Origin: Klebsiella electrica
Lineage (GTDB): Bacteria > Pseudomonadota > Gammaproteobacteria > Enterobacterales > Enterobacteriaceae
DNA length: 64,000 nt
NCBI RefSeq assembly: GCF_006711645.1
Contig: NZ_CP041247.1
Location: 1,674,001 to 1,738,000 of the forward strand
Reading direction: 5' to 3'
Of the stretch, positions 20,462 to 28,096 are shown piece by piece. The notes beneath the pieces are model-generated. The model was given only the letters and a program-made list of their open reading frames with translations. It was not told the DNA's origin and did not search any database. The position numbers and the translations under genes are program-made. Within the stretch, counting starts at the first letter, position 1; each line of letters starts with the position of its first letter.

Positions 20462-21235
20462 ATGAAAACAGGTATTGCCGCTTTACTGGCTTGTATGGCC
20501 CTGAGCGCGCCGCTGGCCGCTCAGCAGTTCGACACCATCAGCTTCGGCGTTGACGGCGGCTATCCGCCCTTTGACGTGCTGGCGCCCAGCGGCGAAATAA
20601 CCGGCTTTGACATTGATATTGCCAACGCGCTCTGTACGCAGCTGAAAGCGAAGTGCGTTTTCGTCAAGCAACCGTTTGAGAGCATGATCGCCGCGCTGAA
20701 CGCACATAAATTTGATGCAATTATTGCTTCGCTGAATATTACCGACGAGCGGAAGAAGGAAGTGGATTTCACCGACCGCTACTATCGCAGCGCGGCGCAA
20801 CTGGTGGCGCGCAAGGGGAGCCCGCTGCTGCCGGATGCCGCCAGCCTCAAGGGCAAGACCGTCGGCGTACAAACCGGCTCGACGCATGAAGCTTACGCCA
20901 GAAGCCACTGGGCCGGTCACGGCGTGAAGATCGTGGGCTACGCCAACCAGGACAACGTCTATCTGGATCTGCTCTCCGGGCGTATCGATGCCTCCTTACA
21001 GGACAATATCCAGGCGGCGACCAGCTTTGTCGACACGCCGCGCGGACAAAAATTCGCCTTCGCCGGTCCGGTCATCAGCGACGGCAGCATTTCGTCTGAC
21101 GTCGGCATTGCGGTCAATAAAGACAATCCGGCATTGCGTGACGCTCTCAACGGAGCCATCAAGCAAATCCGCGCCGACGGCACCTACGCCGCGATTGAGA
21201 AAAAGTACTTTAGCTTCGATATCTACGGCAATTAA
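20462..21235 (+). CDS. Periplasmic amino-acid-binding protein (ArgT/HisJ-like)
   Basis: This 257-residue type II periplasmic binding protein (SBP_bac_3) has a signal peptide (residues 1-20, cleavage probably after PLAAQ or nearby). The mature part starts with FGVDGGYPPFDV and has the family signature GEITGFDIDIANALC near residue 45. The hinge region KGKTVGVQTGSTHEAYA is typical of basic-amino-acid binding proteins. It would deliver a cationic amino acid or arginine derivative to the two permeases encoded downstream. Gap to the DDAH-like gene is 29 bases. Confidence 0.9.
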   Translation: MKTGIAALLACMALSAPLAAQQFDTISFGVDGGYPPFDVLAPSGEITGFDIDIANALCTQLKAKCVFVKQPFESMIAALNAHKFDAIIASLNITDERKKEVDFTDRYYRSAAQLVARKGSPLLPDAASLKGKTVGVQTGSTHEAYARSHWAGHGVKIVGYANQDNVYLDLLSGRIDASLQDNIQAATSFVDTPRGQKFAFAGPVISDGSISSDVGIAVNKDNPALRDALNGAIKQIRADGTYAAIEKKYFSFDIYGN

Positions 21236-21237
21236 GC

Positions 21238-21279
21238 CGTAAAGGGGAGGGCGTGGTCGGCGACCGGCGCCCCTTTACG
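21238..21279 (+). repeat. Intercistronic stem-loop between binding-protein and permease genes
   Basis: A perfect 10-bp inverted repeat (CGTAAAGGGG at 21238-21247, CCCCTTTACG at 21270-21279) encloses a nested GGTCG/CGACC hairpin. No T run follows. Such stems after a binding-protein gene commonly stabilise its mRNA and keep permease expression lower. The permease gene starts 20 bases later. Confidence 0.7.
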
Positions 21280-21299
21280 CCACGGGTGGAAGACAGAAT

Positions 21300-21992
21300 A
21301 TGGTTGCAGATTATTTACCGCTACTGTTACGCGGCGCGGGGGTGTCGCTGTGCGTGATGCTGGTCTCGCTGCTGGTGGCGCTGCTGCTGGGGCTGGTGAA
21401 CGCGCTGATTAAGCTGTTCGGACCGCGCTGGCTGCGGTGGTTTTCCACCGGTTATACCACGCTGGTGCGCGGCATCCCGGAGCTGGTGATTATGCTGCTG
21501 CTGTTTTTTGGTGGCGAGATGCTGGTCAACGCCCTGCTGTCGCTGGCTGGAGTTGGGCCGGTGCGTTTTAATACCTTTATTTCCGGCGTGCTGGCGATTG
21601 GCTTCGTGTTTGGCGCCTATTACACCGAGACGTTTCGCGGCGCGTTTCTCACCGTCGATCGCGGACAAACCGAAGCGGCTGAAGCCTACGGCATGCGGCC
21701 GTGGCTGGTCTTCCGGCGCATCATGCTGCCGCAGATGCTGAGCTTTGCCATTCCGGGCATCAATAATAACTGGCTGGGACTGATGAAAGCGTCGGCGCTG
21801 GTCTCCATTCTCGGTTTAGAAGATATGGTGTGGCTGGCGGAACAGGCCGGGCGCGCCACGCAAAAACCCTTTTTGTTCTACTTCCTAGTCTCGCTGATTT
21901 ACATGGTTATCACCGCCTTGTCCAGCTGGCTGTTTAGCCGTCTGGCGAAGCGCTACGCGCTGCGTTCGTCAACGGCGGGGGCGGCGCAATGA
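21300..21992 (+). CDS. Amino-acid ABC transporter permease (HisQ-like)
   Basis: This 230-residue inner-membrane permease has about five hydrophobic helices and the ABC permease loop EAAEAYGMRPWLVFRRIMLPQ near residue 118, where the ATPase would dock. It resembles HisQ/ArtQ. It overlaps the next permease gene by four bases (ATGA), so the two probably form the heterodimeric channel. The start at 21300 follows GGAAG. No ATPase gene is found in the cluster. Confidence 0.9.
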   Translation: MVADYLPLLLRGAGVSLCVMLVSLLVALLLGLVNALIKLFGPRWLRWFSTGYTTLVRGIPELVIMLLLFFGGEMLVNALLSLAGVGPVRFNTFISGVLAIGFVFGAYYTETFRGAFLTVDRGQTEAAEAYGMRPWLVFRRIMLPQMLSFAIPGINNNWLGLMKASALVSILGLEDMVWLAEQAGRATQKPFLFYFLVSLIYMVITALSSWLFSRLAKRYALRSSTAGAAQ

Positions 21993-22714
21993 ATCTGCAG
22001 ACCTTTATCGAGGCGGTACCGGGCTATTTGTGGAGCGATGGCAACGGTTCGACGAGCGGGCTGGCGATGACGGCGGAGCTGTTTTTGCTCTCCCTGGCGC
22101 CCGGAATGGTGCTGGCGGTGCTGCTGGCGATAGGCCAGGTCTACGGTCCGCGCCTGCTGGCCTGGCCCGTCCGCGGCTTTACCTGGTTTTTCCGCAGCAC
22201 GCCGCTTTATCTGCAGCTGATGCTTATCTATTACGGGCTGTCTCAGTTCGATATTGTCCAGCTGGGCTGGCAAAACGATCGGCCGTTCTGGCTGCTGTTC
22301 CGCGACGCCACCTTCTGTGCCACCCTGGCGCTGGTGCTGAACACCGCGGCCTACGTCGCGGAATTGCTGGCGGGGATGATGGCGACGTTTCCGCGCCAGG
22401 AGTGGGTGGCCGGGGAAGCCTATGGTATGACTAAGTGGCAGATTATTCGCCGACTGGTGCTGCCCGCTACGCTGCGGCGGGGGATTCCGGCGCTGAACAA
22501 TGAGATGGTGTTTTTGCTCCACGCCACTTCGCTGGCCAGTACCGTGACGTTGCTGGATATCACCGGCGTGGCGCGCGCTTTCTATGCCATCACCTACTCG
22601 CCGTTTATCCCGTTCCTGATGGCCGCCGCGCTCTATTTAGTGTGCACCTTTTTGCTGATTTTCGTCTTTTCGCGGGCGGAACGACGTTGGCTGGCGTTTA
22701 TCAAGCGCCCCTGA
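21989..22714 (+). CDS. Amino-acid ABC transporter permease (HisM-like)
   Basis: This 241-residue permease is the partner of the preceding HisQ-like protein. It has the coupling loop AGEAYGMTKWQIIRRLVLPATLRR near residue 148 and ends with a hydrophobic helix followed by a basic tail (ERRWLAFIKRP). It resembles HisM/ArtM. Its stop codon is immediately adjacent to the end of the convergent Lrp-family gene, with no intergenic base, so transcription from the two sides must be terminated inside the opposing genes or collide. Confidence 0.9.
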   Translation: MNLQTFIEAVPGYLWSDGNGSTSGLAMTAELFLLSLAPGMVLAVLLAIGQVYGPRLLAWPVRGFTWFFRSTPLYLQLMLIYYGLSQFDIVQLGWQNDRPFWLLFRDATFCATLALVLNTAAYVAELLAGMMATFPRQEWVAGEAYGMTKWQIIRRLVLPATLRRGIPALNNEMVFLLHATSLASTVTLLDITGVARAFYAITYSPFIPFLMAAALYLVCTFLLIFVFSRAERRWLAFIKRP

Positions 22715-23170
22715 TCAGGAGCGTTTGATGGACTGTAGTTCCGTCAGGGTGACGATTTTATCGATGCGAAATTTTTTGCTGGTCAGCCAGCCGTCGGCCA
22801 GCTGGCAGTAGTGCGCCATGCTGCGACAGCCGATACGCACCAGAAAGTCAAAGCTGCCGCTGACCAGCCAGCAGTCGAGCACCTCCGGCGTCTGGCGCAT
22901 CTCCTGCTCAAAGACCGGCTGTGAGCGGCCATGGTCGGCCAGCGCAATTTGCGCCTGCACCACGAAAGCATGTTCCGGTTCCGGGAGTTCAATCACCGCG
23001 CTGTAGCCGCGGATAATGCCGTCGCGCTCAAGGCCACGTACGCGTTCCAGGCAGGGACGGGCGGTGAGGTTTACCTGCTCCGAGAGCTTTTGATAAGAAA
23101 TGCGGCCATCCCGGCGCAGGATTTCAAGGATCTTATGATCGATACGGTCGAGCCGGGCTTTCTTTTCCAC
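22715..23170 (-). CDS. Lrp/AsnC-family transcriptional regulator
   Basis: This roughly 151-residue feast/famine regulator has an N-terminal helix-turn-helix (RLDRIDHKILEILRRDGR then YQKLSEQVNLTARPCLERV) and a C-terminal ligand-binding RAM domain (about residues 63-145). I place the start at GTG 23170; the frame is open to a TTG at 23185, which would overlap the divergent deacylase ATG. The regulator lies between the permease genes and the deacylase gene and probably controls both in response to an amino acid. Closest named relatives cannot be assigned without a search. Confidence 0.85.
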   Translation of the reverse strand: MEKKARLDRIDHKILEILRRDGRISYQKLSEQVNLTARPCLERVRGLERDGIIRGYSAVIELPEPEHAFVVQAQIALADHGRSQPVFEQEMRQTPEVLDCWLVSGSFDFLVRIGCRSMAHYCQLADGWLTSKKFRIDKIVTLTELQSIKRS

Positions 23171-23184
23171 AGATAGGACGTCCA

Positions 23185-24303
23185 ATGAAAATTAAACACT
23201 ATACCTTACCCGAACATGCGCTGAGTGGGCAGCGGCAATTAACCCATTTTCACTTTGGCGAACCCGGCCGCGGAGAGAAAATCTATCTGCAGGCGGGGCT
23301 GCACGCCGATGAAATCCCGGGCATGCTGGTACTGCATTATCTTAAAAGATTACTTAACCAGGCGGAACGGCGCGCCGAGCTGCGCGGTGAGATTATCCTC
23401 GTGCCGGTCGCTAACCCGCCGGGGCTGGCGCAGGTCGTGCTCAACGGCGGGATCGGACGATTTGATCTCGCCAGCGGCCGCAACTTCAACCGCGATTTTC
23501 CCGACCTCGCCCACCTTGCGCAGCGCTATCTCGGCGCCGATGCCCCGCAGACCCGCGAAGCGTACCTGCGGCAGGTCCGCGCGGCGATGCGCGAGGCGCT
23601 GGCCGCCGAACCGCAGCGCAGTGAAGTTCAGGCGTTACGCCACCATCTGCTGAGCCTGGCCTGTGATGCCGATGTGGTGCTGGATCTGCACTGTGACGAT
23701 CGGGCCATTTTGCATCTGTACGCCGATCCGGCCTGGCAGGCGGAGGCCGGGGTGATGGCGGCCTTTTTAGGTATTGAAACGGTACTGCTGTCGCAAGAGA
23801 GCGGCGGTTACTCGTTTGATGAAGCCTGCGGGCTGCCCTGGCATCACCTGGCGGCGCGCGCTCCGCAATGGCAGCACGGCCAGCCTGGCTGTATGGCGGT
23901 GACCGTGGAGCTGCGCGGTCAGCAGGATGTGAATCACGCGCTGGCCCGCGAGGACGCTGAACGTCTGTACCGTTATCTGCAATATCGCGGCGTGCTGGCG
24001 GGCGAAGTCCAGCCTGTCCCGCAGCAGGAGACGCTGATGCTGCCGTTTGCGGCGGGAGAGATAGTGACCGCGCCGGCGAGCGGGATCTTCGTAGCGTTGA
24101 AACAGCCCGGCGAGTGGGTCAGCGCCGATGAGGTGGTGGCTGAGATTATCGATCCGCTCACCGATATGATTCAATCGGTCCGCCCGCAGACCGGAGGGTT
24201 GATCTACGCCAGCCGTCGGGCGCCTTTTGTCACCTTTGGCGCCGAGGTGATGAAAATCGTCGGCAGGCAGAGTTATGCCGGAGGCGGCGGGCTGGCGATG
24301 TGA
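23185..24303 (+). CDS. Succinylglutamate desuccinylase/aspartoacylase-family zinc hydrolase
   Basis: This 372-residue M14-like amidohydrolase has the zinc-site motif GLHADEIPGMLVL near residue 39 (H-x-x-E), VPVANPPGLAQV near 74, the arginine/asparagine region GRNFNRDFPD near 97, the third zinc ligand in VVLDLHCDD near 170 and a catalytic Glu in VTVELRGQ near 238. The C-terminal beta domain (about 285-372) resembles a lipoyl-like cap. It would deacylate an N-acyl amino acid. It is divergent from the Lrp-type gene, with almost no space between the two, and may process the substrate of the neighbouring transporter. Confidence 0.82.
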   Translation: MKIKHYTLPEHALSGQRQLTHFHFGEPGRGEKIYLQAGLHADEIPGMLVLHYLKRLLNQAERRAELRGEIILVPVANPPGLAQVVLNGGIGRFDLASGRNFNRDFPDLAHLAQRYLGADAPQTREAYLRQVRAAMREALAAEPQRSEVQALRHHLLSLACDADVVLDLHCDDRAILHLYADPAWQAEAGVMAAFLGIETVLLSQESGGYSFDEACGLPWHHLAARAPQWQHGQPGCMAVTVELRGQQDVNHALAREDAERLYRYLQYRGVLAGEVQPVPQQETLMLPFAAGEIVTAPASGIFVALKQPGEWVSADEVVAEIIDPLTDMIQSVRPQTGGLIYASRRAPFVTFGAEVMKIVGRQSYAGGGGLAM

Positions 24304-24311
24304 CCCGTTGG

Positions 24312-25220
24312 TTAAACCGGCGGCATTGATGTCGAACGGGCCAGAAAGTCGCTCACCGTCTTCATGCACAGTTCGCGCTCTTCCACGTGCGGCATATGGC
24401 TTGAGGCTTCGAAAATGACCCACCGGGCATCAGGAATGTGGTCCATAAAAGGCTGTACCACTGCCGGCGTGGCTTCATCGTAACGCCCGGAAATCAGCAG
24501 CACCGGGACCTCAATTTGCGGCAGACGGTCGATAATGGTCCACGCTTTCATGCTGCCGATAACGTGGAATTCGGTGGGGCCGTTCATCGCGTGATAGACC
24601 GTCGGGTCCGCGTCCATCGCATCGAAGGTGCGCCGTACTTCCGGCGGCCAGGGATCAAGCCGACAGACGTGGCGTTGATAAAAGACCTGGCTTGCCGCCT
24701 TATATTCCGCGCTGTCCAGCGTCCCGGCGGCCTCGTGCTGCAACAGCGTTTGCTGGATATCGGCGGGCAACTGCGCCCGCAGCTCTGCCGCCCCCTGGAG
24801 CCACAGCGCCATTGAGGCCGGGGAGTTGGCGATAACCAGCGCTTTTAAGCCTTTTGGCTGCGTCACCGCGTGCTCCGCGCCCAGCATCCCTCCCCACGAT
24901 TGACCGAGCAGGGCATAATTATCGGCAATATTGAGGTGTCGCAGCAGGTTATCCAGCTCGTCGAGAAACAGCGCCGGCTGCCAGAAGTCGGCAGGCTGCT
25001 GCGGGAGATGGGTTGAGCGCCCGTTGCCTAACTGATCGTAGTGGATCACCGCTCGTCCGCTCAGCGCGATGTCGCGGAACGCATCGACATAATCGTGCGT
25101 ACACCCCGGCCCGCCGTGGGCCACGACCAGCGGCGTCAGTCCGCTATCGATATTGCCGCAAATACGAAACCAGGTTTGATACTGCCGAAACGGGGCATAG
25201 CCTTCGCGAATGGTATACAT
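24312..25220 (-). CDS. Proline iminopeptidase-family alpha/beta hydrolase (copy 1)
   Basis: This 302-residue S33 hydrolase has the oxyanion-hole motif [13 protein letters not shown] near residue 33, the acid/substrate segment [12 protein letters not shown] near 60, the nucleophile elbow [15 protein letters not shown] near 105 (Ser in GQSWGG), and the catalytic His in [10 protein letters not shown] near 275. Such enzymes remove N-terminal proline or act on related small amides. It lies just downstream of the LuxR solo gene on the same strand but has its own 81-bp leader with a dyad element and a 10-bp hairpin. The second hydrolase (26259) is a paralogue. Confidence 0.88.
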   Translation of the reverse strand: MYTIREGYAPFRQYQTWFRICGNIDSGLTPLVVAHGGPGCTHDYVDAFRDIALSGRAVIHYDQLGNGRSTHLPQQPADFWQPALFLDELDNLLRHLNIADNYALLGQSWGGMLGAEHAVTQPKGLKALVIANSPASMALWLQGAAELRAQLPADIQQTLLQHEAAGTLDSAEYKAASQVFYQRHVCRLDPWPPEVRRTFDAMDADPTVYHAMNGPTEFHVIGSMKAWTIIDRLPQIEVPVLLISGRYDEATPAVVQPFMDHIPDARWVIFEASSHMPHVEERELCMKTVSDFLARSTSMPPV

Positions 25221-25227
25221 GAGTGAT

Positions 25228-25264
25228 CTTTACCCTGTTAAATGGACCGGCTTTCAGGGTAAAG
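25228..25264 (-). promoter_or_regulatory. Leader stem-loop of the first iminopeptidase gene
   Basis: A perfect 10-bp inverted repeat (CTTTACCCTG at 25228-25237 and CAGGGTAAAG at 25255-25264, 17-base spacer) lies 8 to 44 bases before the start codon. In the mRNA the 3' arm contains CAGGG, the nearest purine-rich ribosome-binding candidate, so the stem could mask it. It may alternatively be a protein-binding palindrome. Confidence 0.55.
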
Positions 25265-25277
25265 GGTCATCGGCGAA

Positions 25278-25306
25278 GCTGAACACTAGTAAAAATGCTA
25301 GTTATT
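25278..25306 (-). promoter_or_regulatory. lux-box-like dyad upstream of iminopeptidase copy 1
   Basis: Read toward the hydrolase gene, the element is ACTAGCATTTTTACTAGT followed by GTTCAGC. The ends ACTAG and CTAGT are a perfect inverted pair in an 18-bp dyad, close to the 18-20 bp of known lux boxes. It covers the last bases of the LuxR solo gene and lies about 58 bases before the hydrolase start. A matching element precedes the other hydrolase gene. Confidence 0.6.
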
Positions 25307-26057
25307 GGCTGTCGAGCAGGCGGTAATGCAGGGCGCGAACCACCGCCTGTACGCGGTTGCTGGCGCCCAGTTTTTTCGCCGCGGTATTCAGGTGCAACGT
25401 CACCGTCGCCACTGAGCGATGGAGCTTGCGGGCGATCTCTTTGGCGGTGAGTCCTTCGGCGGACCAGGCCAGACATTCGCGCTCGCGGTTGCTTAATTTC
25501 ACGTGGCGGCAGGTCAGCATGGTGCTGTCGAACAGCGGAAAAGCCGTCTCCTGAAACTGATGGGCAAGCAGCATCAGCTGCGCCAGAGTGGCGCTGATTT
25601 CCGGCTCCTGACGCTGATCGGTGTGAATACCGGTCAGGGTGACGAAACCGCCGTTAGGCAGATGCAGGGGAACCGTGGCGCCGCAGGGCATATTGTGTTC
25701 ACGCATATAGTGGGTGACGGCGGTCGTATGCGGGTCCAGTCTGCCGCGCAGCATGTTGCTGTCCGGGCGCTGATAGGACCAGATAAAGGGCGCGCAGCTC
25801 TCCAGCGCGCAATGCTGCACCGGATCAAGCTGGTAATAGCCGCGTTCGCACCATAGCTGACGCATATCCTCCGGCACATTGCACGTTTTGAGCAGCGAGG
25901 GCGTAATCAGCTCCCCTTCCAGAGAGCGCGGGACCGGGGTGTAGTCGTAAATAACCGCGTCAAACCCCAGCTTTCGCGTTTGCTGAAATAGCCCGCCGAA
26001 TGCCTCATCCAGGCTGCCAGCCTGCGCGCCGCCGGGGCGTTCAAACTCCAGTCGCAT
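25302..26057 (-). CDS. LuxR solo of the OryR/PsoR/PipR (plant-responsive) group
   Basis: This 251-residue regulator has an N-terminal autoinducer-binding domain (about 15-165) and a C-terminal LuxR/FixJ helix-turn-helix (about 187-245; LSNRERECLAWSAEGLTAKE). Counting back from the conserved DPV (Asp78), Met65 and Trp69 stand where acyl-homoserine-lactone receptors have Trp57 and Tyr61; Trp93 and Gly126 match Trp85 and Gly113. The Met/Trp pair defines the plant-associated LuxR solos, which respond to plant compounds and control an adjacent iminopeptidase gene. No luxI gene is nearby. A strong GAGGGGGG ribosome site (about 26063-26070) supports the start. Two iminopeptidase genes and a peptide transporter flank it. 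Confidence 0.9.
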   Translation of the reverse strand: MRLEFERPGGAQAGSLDEAFGGLFQQTRKLGFDAVIYDYTPVPRSLEGELITPSLLKTCNVPEDMRQLWCERGYYQLDPVQHCALESCAPFIWSYQRPDSNMLRGRLDPHTTAVTHYMREHNMPCGATVPLHLPNGGFVTLTGIHTDQRQEPEISATLAQLMLLAHQFQETAFPLFDSTMLTCRHVKLSNRERECLAWSAEGLTAKEIARKLHRSVATVTLHLNTAAKKLGASNRVQAVVRALHYRLLDSQ

Positions 26058-26163
26058 ATAACCCCCCTCACATAAAAACGAGACCTGCTACGGGCATGAT
26101 TTGTGCAAATCCGTCAATCGCCCGCTGTGAGGTATGCAATTCCGATGCCGTACCGGCGCGGCG

Positions 26164-26193
26164 TAAAACTAGTATTTTTGCTAACTGTTCAGC
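26164..26193 (+). promoter_or_regulatory. lux-box-like dyad upstream of iminopeptidase copy 2
   Basis: Read toward the second hydrolase gene the element is ACTAGTATTTTTGCTAACT followed by GTTCAGC. It aligns with the element before copy 1 with one extra base and a few substitutions, in the same orientation and at a similar distance (about 65 bases) from the start codon. A GCGTTAACGC palindrome (26211-26220) lies between it and the gene. Confidence 0.6.
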
Positions 26194-26258
26194 TTCCGGC
26201 GATGCCGTTAGCGTTAACGCAACGCCAGTAGCCAGCCCTGTACGACGAGGAATAGACC

Positions 26259-27158
26259 ATGTGGAGTGAAATAACGGCCGATCGATGCCATAACATTGCG
26301 GTAGACGGATACAACGTCGTGGCCTGGGAATTTGGCGACGGCGATGAGTGCGTACTCTGCCTCAACGGCGGGCCGGGGCTACCCTGTGACTATCTGCGCG
26401 AGGCCCACTCCTGCCTGAAACAGCACGGCTATCGGGTGATCGCCTTCGACCAACTGGGGACCGGAAAATCGGACCGGCCAGATGACACCAGCCTTTGGAC
26501 CATGGCGCGCTACGTGCGGGAGGTGGAAACCGTTCGTCAGGCGCTGGGGCTCGGCAAGGTGCATCTGCTTGGTCACTCGTGGGGCGGATGGCTGGCCATT
26601 GAAGTGGCATTGCACCATCCTGGCGCAATTCGCTCGCTGATTCTGGAAAATACCGTCGCCGATATGCCGCATCTGGTGCAGGAGCTTAATCGTCTGCGCG
26701 GTGCGCTGGGGCCAGAAACCGTCGCCATGATGCAGCGCTATGAAGCGCTGGGCTGGCTGGATCATCCGGCCTATCAGGCGGCGATTACCCTACTGAATTA
26801 TCGCCATGTGTGCCGTCTTGACGTCTGGCCCGAACCGGTTAAACGCTCGCTGGAGGACTGGAATATGGCGCCGTATATCACCATGCAGGGGCCGAACGAA
26901 TTCCTCTATACCGGTAATTTAAAAGCCTGGGATCGCAGCGCCGAACTGAGCTTAATCCGGGCGCCGTGCCTGATCACCAGCGGCCAGCATGATGAACTTA
27001 CTCCCGCCTGCGCCCTGAAAATGAAGCAGGGGCTGGCGAATGCCGAAATCGCGATTTTTGCCAACAGCAGCCATATGCCGTTTTATGAAGAGCCGCAGGC
27101 TTACTACCCGGTGCTGCTCGACTTTCTGGCACGCCAGCGCGATACAGGAGGCCGTTAA
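26259..27158 (+). CDS. Proline iminopeptidase-family alpha/beta hydrolase (copy 2)
   Basis: This 299-residue S33 hydrolase has NGGPGLPCDYL at the oxyanion hole (near residue 37), IAFDQLGTGKSDRP near 65, the nucleophile elbow LLGHSWGGWLAIE near 107 (Ser in GHSWGG), the acid in TSGQHDELTP near 245 and the catalytic His in ANSSHMPFYEEP near 273. GAGGAA precedes the ATG. It overlaps the first permease gene by one base, so hydrolase and importer form one operon. This is the arrangement described for pipA next to PipR in Pseudomonas, where the peptidase gene is the target of the LuxR solo. Confidence 0.9.
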   Translation: MWSEITADRCHNIAVDGYNVVAWEFGDGDECVLCLNGGPGLPCDYLREAHSCLKQHGYRVIAFDQLGTGKSDRPDDTSLWTMARYVREVETVRQALGLGKVHLLGHSWGGWLAIEVALHHPGAIRSLILENTVADMPHLVQELNRLRGALGPETVAMMQRYEALGWLDHPAYQAAITLLNYRHVCRLDVWPEPVKRSLEDWNMAPYITMQGPNEFLYTGNLKAWDRSAELSLIRAPCLITSGQHDELTPACALKMKQGLANAEIAIFANSSHMPFYEEPQAYYPVLLDFLARQRDTGGR

Positions 27159-28096
27159 TGCATCGCTACCGCTTTCTGCTGTTTCGTCCGCTACAACTGA
27201 TCCCGGTTCTGTTAGGCATCAGCCTGATTACCTTCATGATGGTGCGCGCGATCCCCGGCGATCCGGCGCGCATTCTGCTGGGGACGCGGAGCACCCCGGC
27301 GGCGTTGGCGCGCATCCGCGCGCAGTTTGGCCTCGACGAACCGCTGTGGGTGCAGTACGGCTACTTCCTGCGCAATCTGTTGCAGGGGGAGCTGGGAAAA
27401 TCCATCGTCTATCGGGTCGACACCCTCAAGCTGATTGCTTCCCGACTTGAGCCAACGCTGTGGCTGGTGCTGGGCAGCGTGCTGTTGGCTATCGTTCTGA
27501 CGGTGCCGCTGGCCGCGATTGCCGCCCGCCAGCGTGGACGTCTCGCCGATCGGCTGATCCGCCTCTTTACCACCGCCGGGCTGGGTTTTCCGGCGTTCTG
27601 GCTCGGCATTATGCTGATTCTGCTGTTCAGCATCGCGCTGGGCTGGTTTCCGGTCTCCGGCTATGGCAGTGATTTTTTTGACCAGCTGCACCATATGGCG
27701 CTGCCGTGTCTGACCGTGGCGCTGGCTCTCTCAGCGGTATTGATTCGTAACCTGCGCGCCAGCCTGCTGATGGAGATGAGTAGCGACTATGTGGTGGCGG
27801 CGCGGGCGCGCGGACAGCGGGAAAGACGCATTTTCTGGCGGCACGTGCTACCCAATTCGCTGGTCCCGACCATCAATCTGCTGGCGGTGAATATCGGCTG
27901 GCTCATCGGCAGTACGGTGGTTATCGAAAGCGTGTTTGCCATCCCCGGCCTCGGCCAACTGCTGATCAAGGCGATTTTTAGCCGCGACTACATGGTGGTC
28001 CAGGGGGTGGTGATGGTCTTTGCCCTCGCCACCGTGGCGGTCAGCCTGCTGGCGGATATGTTGACCGTGGCTCTCGACCCGAGGATAAAGCTATGA
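27158..28096 (+). CDS. Peptide ABC transporter permease (DppB-like)
   Basis: This 312-residue inner-membrane permease has six predicted helices. The N-terminal segment RPLQLIPVLLGISLITFMM is typical of DppB/OppB proteins, as are the MVRAIPGDPAR motif near residue 27 and the coupling loop VAARARGQRERRIFWRHVLPN near 214. It overlaps the DppC-like gene by four bases (ATGA). Together they would form the channel of an oligopeptide, dipeptide or nickel-type importer; no metal-binding feature points to nickel, and the hydrolase neighbours favour small peptides or amides. Confidence 0.92.
   Translation: MHRYRFLLFRPLQLIPVLLGISLITFMMVRAIPGDPARILLGTRSTPAALARIRAQFGLDEPLWVQYGYFLRNLLQGELGKSIVYRVDTLKLIASRLEPTLWLVLGSVLLAIVLTVPLAAIAARQRGRLADRLIRLFTTAGLGFPAFWLGIMLILLFSIALGWFPVSGYGSDFFDQLHHMALPCLTVALALSAVLIRNLRASLLMEMSSDYVVAARARGQRERRIFWRHVLPNSLVPTINLLAVNIGWLIGSTVVIESVFAIPGLGQLLIKAIFSRDYMVVQGVVMVFALATVAVSLLADMLTVALDPRIKL

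Noticed and set aside
25302..26057. Classic quorum-sensing receptor with acyl-homoserine lactone
   Set aside because: The two key pocket residues are changed to Met and Trp and there is no luxI-type synthase gene in the window.
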